From contig OY783217.1 in the NCBI GenBank assembly GCA_963678705.1, positions 4,712,001-4,776,000 on the forward strand: a DNA stretch of 64,000 nt. The letters are read 5' to 3'. The position numbers and the translations under genes are program-made. Positions 57,129 to 64,000 of the stretch are shown here, in pieces. This stretch comes from Panorpa germanica (lineage: Eukaryota; Arthropoda; Insecta; Mecoptera; Panorpidae). Position 1 is the first letter of the stretch. Every line of letters begins with the position of its first letter. A model generated the notes under the pieces. It made no database searches. It was not told the DNA's origin and was given only the letters and a program-made list of their open reading frames with translations.

Positions 57129-58556
57129 TTACGAGTTTGGCCATTGTACACTAGATATTTGTTTCTTGTAGCTTCTAAGGGATTGGGATGTAATATTTGG
57201 GTCTTTGTTTGTATTTTTAATTTTGTCATCATTATTTTTATTATATATTGATGTATAGCAGGTATCATTATCATTGTTTTCCATTGTAATATCAGGTGTC
57301 TCTTGGTTGATTTGCTTTCTGTTTTTTCCTTGATTAGTTATCTTAAGGTATGTGTCGCTTTCTTCATTGTTAGGTTTCTTTTCTTCTCTTCTTCTTTTTG
57401 GAATTGGTTCTTTAGTGGATGTCGTAGGTTGTGGTTGACTGTAAGATCTTTGTAACGAGTTACCTGTATTTGATTTATTCACTCTGGTATTAGTTCTTCT
57501 GGTTAAAGGGTTTGGTTTGTATGTTGGAATTATGTTGATACTATTGTATTTATTAGTGATATTGGGAAAAGTCTCATTGTAGTTTAGAGCTTCAAAAGAG
57601 TTTTGAGTTCTTACTGAGTATAAATAGTCTGTATTTTTTTCTGTTAATTCTAATTTTGCTTCATAAAAACTGAGATTGTGTTGGGCCATGAGATCTTTTA
57701 TCTTGATTTGTCTTTTTTTTTCAGGACATTCATTGTCTGTAGCCTCGTGGTTAAGTTTACAATTTATGCATGTCGGATTAGGAGATGTGCATGCAGTACG
57801 TAAATGATCTTCACTTCCGCAGAATTTACATTTTGCTACTTTTGCTCTACATTTTGTGGCTGCATGTCCAAATTTAAAACAATTATAACATTGTATCGTC
57901 TGTTGTACAAATGGTTCACATGCTCGTCTCACTCTCCACATGTAAACATAAGCAGGAATAGCAAGTCCTTCAAAGAATAATTTCACTGTTGTACTGGGTT
58001 CATATTTAATAGCTCCGTCAACTCTTAGTTTTCGATTTAACCTTTGCACTCTCGTTACTTTAAAAGGTGGACACTCTATATTATTTAAAATTGTATCTTC
58101 CGAATATTCAATATCAACACCTTTTATAATAGCAACTTTTGTGCACCAGTAAAATGGGATAAACGCTTCATACCCATTGTTTTTCAGCAATGTTGATTTG
58201 GTAATTTCGTTAGCTAGTACTGCATTAGCACATTGAACGATTACTCTATTTCTTCCCACTTTTTTAATTTCTATTATATTAGATTTATTGCTAATTTTAC
58301 ATATTATTTCTGCTAATTTAAGAGAACTAAAAAATGTATTTCCATCACTATTATTTTTAACTATCATTACTTTATACGAGTCATATTTTGTTTCTGTGTT
58401 GTATAAATTATTAAATATTTTTTTAACATTGTCACTATTGTTATTTAAGTTTTCTGTTATATCACTGGATGTTTTATCTGTAGGAATTGATTTGTTAGTC
58501 ACAGAGTTGTTTTTATTAATCGGATTTTTATCGGGAGGTTCAACCTCCATATCCAT
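57129..58556 (-). CDS. Retrotransposon ORF1 (Gag-like, three CCHC zinc knuckles), copy B
   Basis: The frame of 475 codons translates as in copy A. The knuckles begin CYNCFKFGH, CKFCGSEDH and CINCKLNH. The tail is rich in Asn, Thr and Lys. The ORF1 product of such elements packages the RNA for nuclear entry and target-primed reverse transcription. It starts close to the element's 5' end, so the internal promoter must lie in the roughly 206-bp leader or in the coding region. Confidence 0.92.
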   Translation of the reverse strand: MDMEVEPPDKNPINKNNSVTNKSIPTDKTSSDITENLNNNSDNVKKIFNNLYNTETKYDSYKVMIVKNNSDGNTFFSSLKLAEIICKISNKSNIIEIKKVGRNRVIVQCANAVLANEITKSTLLKNNGYEAFIPFYWCTKVAIIKGVDIEYSEDTILNNIECPPFKVTRVQRLNRKLRVDGAIKYEPSTTVKLFFEGLAIPAYVYMWRVRRACEPFVQQTIQCYNCFKFGHAATKCRAKVAKCKFCGSEDHLRTACTSPNPTCINCKLNHEATDNECPEKKRQIKIKDLMAQHNLSFYEAKLELTEKNTDYLYSVRTQNSFEALNYNETFPNITNKYNSINIIPTYKPNPLTRRTNTRVNKSNTGNSLQRSYSQPQPTTSTKEPIPKRRREEKKPNNEESDTYLKITNQGKNRKQINQETPDITMENNDNDTCYTSIYNKNNDDKIKNTNKDPNITSQSLRSYKKQISSVQWPNS

Positions 58557-58867
58557 ATTGTTAATTAACCAGTGATAATTAAATAGAAGTTACTTCACTT
58601 CTAATTAATAACACTTAATAATAATATAAATTATAATTTAAAAAAAAAATAAATCACGAAAAAAAAATATTATAATTTGCAAAAAAAAAAAGATCACTAT
58701 TTATTTTATTGTTTTGTTTATTGTAAATACGTGCGCTCACCAAGAAGACTCGATGTAAACTGGGATACGCTTGTAATTTGAAATATTTCATTACAAGGAA
58801 ATTTATTGGTGTGTATATTTATAGATATTTTATTTATATCTTTATGATTACATAAATAAAATAGTGA

Positions 58868-58895
58868 TTATCCCCGTCAAAAAGCGACGTGTGTC
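58868..58895 (-). repeat. Possible Helitron 3'-end fragment
   Basis: ATTATCCCCGTCAAAAAGCG followed by ACGTGTGTC resembles the 3' ends of the two Helitrons (TTTACCCCCGTCGCAAGCGACGTCTG), but the hairpin stem is damaged and no CTAG is adjacent. Confidence 0.3.
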
Positions 58896-60309
58896 TATTT
58901 TCTGTGAATTAAATTTTATTTCAAATTTGCACCTCCGCTACACCGCGGCACACGCTCAGCAGCCCTGAATTGCTCCTTCCTTGAGTACTGAGTACAGTAC
59001 GGTAGATTACTCAGCGGCATTTGATATGATATGTTTTCGTCGTTATTTTAGAACTCAATAGTCTGAGTTATCTCACTATGACTGAAAAGTTTATATACTC
59101 GTATGTAAATCTATGATTCAATTGATACTATCATTGAATTGATCGTTGGCGCTGGTAACATGCCAATAAGAATACATTAGTAAAAATAATAAAAATAATA
59201 AAAATGTTTGATAAAATCTATCCGGAATAAAATCATAAAGAACATGGAAAATGGTTATAGAAGAAAAAACAAAAGTAAAGGTGAAATGTCAGTTCCTTCG
59301 TTTCATCGTTTGCTGCTAAGCGCAAGGCACGGTGATGGTTCAGATACGAATCTGAAAGCTGAGGGTTTTCAAATTTGCCACCCTTTATCTTTGTTGATGG
59401 TGGTTTTACAATTTTATATACAGTGTGTTCAGAAATAAGCTATCTATTCTGAAAAATTAGATGGATATTTTTATCAGGTTTAATAAGAGTGTTCACCATC
59501 TGTTGGTTGTTTGATTCTGGGTTTAATTAACGAATACGGTATATGGTTGAGAATTGGTTAGGCATATACTACGTGTGCTATATATTTGAAGCTTTGTAAC
59601 TAACTTTTCTCTCATGAACAACTACACTATCTCGCTCTAAAGCGTTATCATTCTAGAAATCTATATATCATTTTTACTTAACTCAATAGATTCTTCCTGT
59701 TTAACTGGAATAGATAAATAATTTTGGAACATCCTGTATTTTGAAATGAGTGTTGGTGTTATATGGGGAACATGGGGGTGAATTCTACTTCCACCACTGT
59801 TTTGGGGTGATAGAATTTAGGGCTTAGATGTTGAATTGAGAATGGGATTATTTTTCGGTGATTTCTCGCTTCTCCAAGAATTAATATCTATATTTCTAGA
59901 ATTCTAGATTTTCTAACGAGGTAAAATAAATGTTCAGTATTAATTTTGCACCAGATATTTTGCAAGCAGTCAACCTAATATCGGAAGTTTGTTGATCTGT
60001 CGTTGAAATAAACGGAAGTCAAGATAAACAAGTCATTACAAGTAAGTATTCGTCTGCCATATGTGTGTTATTTTATGGCAGCTCTTAGTGTATTAAACAG
60101 TTGTCTGTTTTGAAAACAAAACTCAATTTTCCAGTTAATTTAATTATATAAAGCAGTGTTGTACAACTTCTTTAAGATAGAGGCTCCGGACGTTAGGAAT
60201 TTTAGTTGTGGTCATGTTCATATTTGCCTATACTTCCTTTCATTTCCTAGTTTATGATTTCTCGAGCTTCCTAGGCCCTTTTATCGCCTCTAATAATGTT
60301 CTGCTTTTT

Positions 60310-60583
60310 CTATACTTTATATCCCGACAAGAAGACTGATCTATTCATGGCCACTGTAGTTATAAATTTCGGTTTCGCAATCAAAAAGGCGGTGTTAACA
60401 GGAAGTGTCTGCGAAATCTGCAGCTCCGCCCTTTGAAGTTCGTTTCTTGCTATTGCTGTATTTCTACATTGCCATAGAATGTGGTCAGGATCTGCACTTG
60501 CACTTAGTGTTGGTAATGATTTTGTTTCTTGCTAGATGTTTCGTAGCTCCAGTATGATTCATTCTTAGTCTTGAGGTCATTGT
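60310..60583 (-). pseudogene. Fragment of another non-LTR retrotransposon ORF2 C-terminus
   Basis: One frame reads TMTSRLRMNHTGATKHLAR and ends in CKC. After a frame change it continues DPDHILWQCRNTAIARNEL to a stop. The Arg/His stretch followed by a Cys/His motif (CxC...HILWxC) is the usual end of RNase H-bearing non-LTR ORF2 proteins. It differs from the intact element's end, so it is another family. A frameshift makes it dead. Confidence 0.55.
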
Positions 60584-63212
60584 AACATACTTCCATTACA
60601 TTTTAAGTTAATTTCAACCAGATACAAATGTCAAAATTTGAAATACCTATATATGTAAACGAGTATATATTTATATATGCCTTTGCCAGTTTTTGATAAT
60701 TTTAAACATGTTTTATTTGGATAGGGGTGTAAGTCATTGGATTATAGAAATTGTAAGACATTTTCTGTTTCGTTTTTTCGTACGCCACGTCAAAGCCTTT
60801 CGACTTCGAAACCGCAACTTTGGTAATTAAGGCAGGTATACTAACTATTACACAAAGAAGACGCTTTACGTCTTTTTTAATAACGCATCAAAATATTCAA
60901 TCTTTTACATTTTATATTTAAAAAAATTGTATACTTACAATGAAACGGAAAATACATGAAAAGAAAGAAATAAAACTAAATGAAATGTGACTCAAAAAAC
61001 AGCCACGCACTTTATTATAAACTGTATATGCAATAATATAGCTGTCTTTGTCATATCTCAATATTATTATATATTACTTATTCATTCTAATTTATAAAAC
61101 CATAATTTGTCGGACAATTAAGTAGTCTGTTTCAAGCAGATAAGAGGAATTGCAATACTACGACAGTTCTTCATTTAATACAGTATATTATTGTATATAT
61201 TATATTACTTAATTATTTCTGTCCCTCTTTTTATAAAGTTAAAGATTAATTCTTAGTGGAGAATTTTGTTTATTTCTATATTTCTCTTTTAGGGGTTCTA
61301 TAGGATTTAGAAAGTTATATGCCTGCTACAAAATGCTCTGTACTTTTCTTATCCAATCTGTTCTGCTCTACTCTTCTTTTTTACTCTCTTTCCTTAATCA
61401 GCATATCTTCTACACCTCTTTTCCGTTAGCTTCCTCTATTATCCTTCTTTATATTTTGGTTTACCTATTTCGTATTTTCTTTTAATATTAAGTAATAACA
61501 TATAAGTAATTACTGTAGTTGGAATCATCGAACGAAAAGTCATCATCATATCGAATGTACATATACTCAAGTATGCTTTCAACTTGGCCAAATAATTAAA
61601 ACAATTACTTTTTGATTTAGAGGCAGGTAACTACTTGAAGACATTAAATATTTAATGACTATATAAATCAAGCTTGAACAAACTTCTATCTTCCTTAGAT
61701 TTTAGTGGTCACTCAATATTCTTTATTGGATGGATGCTTCTCATGAATTATTAGTTTAATGGCAGATAAAAACTTCTTTAAAATATAGACGTAACACTAA
61801 AAATAAATTTCTATAATTTATGTGCTTGGAAAGATTTCTTTTTAAGCACGGTGATTTCTTTATTTAGTTTAGTTAATTTAAACTTCTTTTGATCTGATGG
61901 TGCAACATTCACAAGACAACAGTTATTTTGAAAAAAACACACAGAAATATTTTTGCTGATGTAAAGTTAAGTAAAAGTACAAAACGAGTGTAACATTTTT
62001 TGTTGAATTCCCTTCATATAAAGATGATATAAAACATCATCACACACTTTGATTTTATTCGATGTTGGCTTACATTTTTACTTTCTCTGGTATTGTTGGA
62101 GCAATATTGCTCCGGGCTGAAATTATCCTTTTCTGCGGAATGATCCTAAGAAGGGATAAAGCTTTATGGAATAGATTTCATACGAATTTCTGTTTGTATA
62201 GCCATTGACAAAGCTAAATATAAATATATTGTCTTACTGTATTACTTTTATTTTAATTAATTATATTTCTTCGAAACTTGTTGAAATTTTCTATAAATTC
62301 ATTAATTATTTCATAAATTCAAAATTAATGAAATGATTCTAAATATAAATTCAAAGTCAAGTAATTAAATATGTCACATGCAAGCTTATACTACGAGTAA
62401 AAAATACAAAATTTAGCCTTCTATCTTTTTCTACACCTATCTTGAGTTATCATTACTTTAGTAACCTCATATTGATGGAAACTTTAGAAATACTGCTGAT
62501 ACGTCTTAGAGAACTGAGACATTTTTCAGTTCTAAGGTGGTTCTTCACGACGCACTTCATCGAAACAACAAATTCATCGCATATACATGACACAGTGAAT
62601 ATACGATGAATTGATACTCATTTATTATTCATTTTGTTTTGATTTTAAATTATTCTCTCGTATGTACAATATTTTTTCTTTCATGATAAACAAATTACTA
62701 ATCAATACATTTATTTGCCTTCAATTTAAAACTGCTGTCTCACTGTTTGTTTTGTTCCCTGCGTGACAAGTTCGCGTTCACGTCGTAAAAAAGGTTATTG
62801 TTCATTTTGAAACAGAAGTTTAACATATAGATATATCAGTTGCAACGTGTCATTAGCATTCTACGACCCCTTTGTTTATGATCACAATATGTACATAGTA
62901 TCACATCAGGGGTTGACGATCAGGGGGTAAGAGTATGGGTAAATAGGAATTGTAATTATGTACATATATACATACATTATCATAATTTTAATTGTATTTT
63001 TTTGTAGAGATGAGTTATAACCATTCATAACCTGAATCAATCTTTTAATGACTTCTTCTCGTCTCTTGTATTGAATGCCACGTGAATTGTATTTAACTCA
63101 TACTTGTACTCATACAAGTCTAAAAGATGCGTTAGTTAAATATTATTCATATACATATGATTTATTTCATAACGTATTTTTGAAAATATAATACAGAAAA
63201 AATAATTTCGTA

Positions 63213-63310
63213 GAGTAAGTGCTGCCATCTGTGATGCAGAAAACTTTTTCGCGGCGAGTGCTGCCATCTACGATGCAGAATTTTCATCTATGATGCAAAT
63301 TTAGCGGCAA
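63213..63310. repeat. Degenerate tandem repeat of about 40 bp
   Basis: GTGCTGCCATCTGTGATGCAG at 63219 is followed by GTGCTGCCATCTACGATGCAG and by a shorter CATCTATGATGCA piece. Two and a half diverged units are visible. Confidence 0.55.
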
Positions 63311-63639
63311 ATTTTTTTTTATCGCCATCCATTTTTCTGCACCATAGCTCATCTCGCTCATCAACTTCCTGATTTACATTTCCACTAAATCAACCATCAA
63401 TGTGCCAGTAATAGAAGGATCGACGTTGTCTGCTTTGAAGGAAAGAGTTCAGAATTGGGTCCGATGCCACAATGCAACTATTAGGAGTGGTAAACTGTAT
63501 AACATACACGTGAAGCTGCGTCGAACAAAAACATTTTTTTTTAATTTGAAGTGTTTCAAATTCAAAATTGACAACATTGCAGCATTTTTAATAAGTAACA
63601 GTTCTAGCGACGACCACTGTATATGAAACAGACGCCGAT

Positions 63640-64000
63640 TTCCGACGGAGTAAATAATACTAAGGAGGAGAAAGGAAACAGATACTGGATAAATAGCGAG
63701 GAAAAGATGTGTAGAGTGTGCGGAACAGAGATTAAAACATTGGAGCACATTAAGTTTTAATGTCAGAAAAAAGTAATGAGCGAGAAGAATATTGTGCAGT
63801 TATTAAATAGAGAAAAGAAACGATGAAAGAAAAGTAACGCCAGAGCAGAAGTGATTTTAATCTGAAGTGATAAAGAGACGAAGAGACAAAGAAGAAAAGA
63901 GGTGAGGAAACGGTGAGAATGAAGGAGGACTAGGGAAAAGGAAGGGAAGCAGAAAAGTAAAAGGAAATAGAAAGGTCTAGAATAGTTTTAAGTTTAATTT
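63640..64000 (+). pseudogene. Non-LTR retrotransposon 3'-end fragment reaching the window edge
   Basis: The frame RNRYWINSEEKMCRVCGTEI, then KTLEHIKF and a stop, resembles the Cys/His end of non-LTR ORF2 proteins (CRxCG...TLEHI). A purine-rich stretch follows to the edge. It matches 29775-30150 in the part after TTGGAGCACATTA. Confidence 0.5.

Larger units (their letters stand above)
53008..58762 (-). mobile_element. Full-length I-group-like non-LTR retrotransposon, copy B, both ORFs intact
   Basis: The flanking duplication is GGATACGCTTG (52997-53007 and 58763-58773). A poly(A) tail of about 15 bases marks the 3' end. A 5' untranslated region of about 206 bp, ORF1 (58556-57129), a 205-bp spacer, ORF2 (56923-53195) and a 3' region of about 190 bp complete it. 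Near identity to copy A and a full set of ORFs suggest a recent insertion that may still be able to move. Activity cannot be judged from sequence alone. Confidence 0.94.
58774..64000. other. AT-rich right flank, no host gene recognised
   Basis: It contains a Helitron-end-like piece (58868-58895), a non-LTR C-terminal fragment (60310-60583), a degenerate tandem repeat (63213-63310) and another non-LTR 3' fragment (63640-64000). Nothing else is recognisable. Confidence 0.5.

Noticed and set aside
63402..63748. Overlapping ORFs of 74 and 99 codons on opposite strands
   Set aside because: They lie at or next to a decayed non-LTR fragment, and neither frame shows a known motif.

Overview
This is AT-rich animal nuclear DNA, most likely from an insect. 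The genes have introns with GT/AG boundaries, the window carries an insect-type ZAD-like zinc-finger gene, and between genes lie Helitron, non-LTR and mariner-like elements of kinds common in insects. I cannot name the species.

Left part (1-27474). Two ADAMTS-family genes (secreted metalloproteases with thrombospondin type-1 repeats) lie tail to tail. The plus-strand gene enters from outside the window; its last four exons (1-3505) encode the end of the spacer, two thrombospondin repeats and a charged C-terminal tail. The minus-strand gene is complete at the coding level. I assembled 21 exons between 27474 and 3595 that splice in phase into 1071 residues: signal peptide, propeptide with a furin site, metalloprotease, disintegrin-like domain, TSR1, Cys-rich, spacer, TSR2, TSR3 and tail. 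Its zinc-binding motif reads HQLGHSLGMLHD, with Gln where the catalytic Glu should be, so the protein is predicted to be an inactive or strongly impaired protease. A small three-exon plus-strand gene of 123 residues with a ZAD-like CxxC...CxxC domain sits wholly inside one 976-bp intron of the minus-strand gene. That intron is absent from the neighbouring paralogue.

Mobile elements. Two 1.5-kb non-autonomous Helitron-like elements (812-2310 plus, 19226-20777 minus) lie in introns of the two ADAMTS genes. Both start with TC, end with hairpin plus CTAG, sit between A and T, and are internal tandem dimers. Two nearly identical full-length I-group-like non-LTR retrotransposons (32014-37769 and 53008-58762, both minus) follow, each flanked by a target-site duplication. 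The right copy has both ORFs intact (475 and 1242 residues). The left copy differs by a single nonsense codon in ORF2 and a few substitutions.

Right part (27475-64000). Apart from the retrotransposons I found no host gene I can support. It holds decayed transposon pieces (mariner-like, Tc1/mariner-like, other non-LTR C-termini), simple repeats, short palindromes and unremarkable AT-rich sequence. It may be the 5' flank or 5'-untranslated region of the minus-strand ADAMTS gene.
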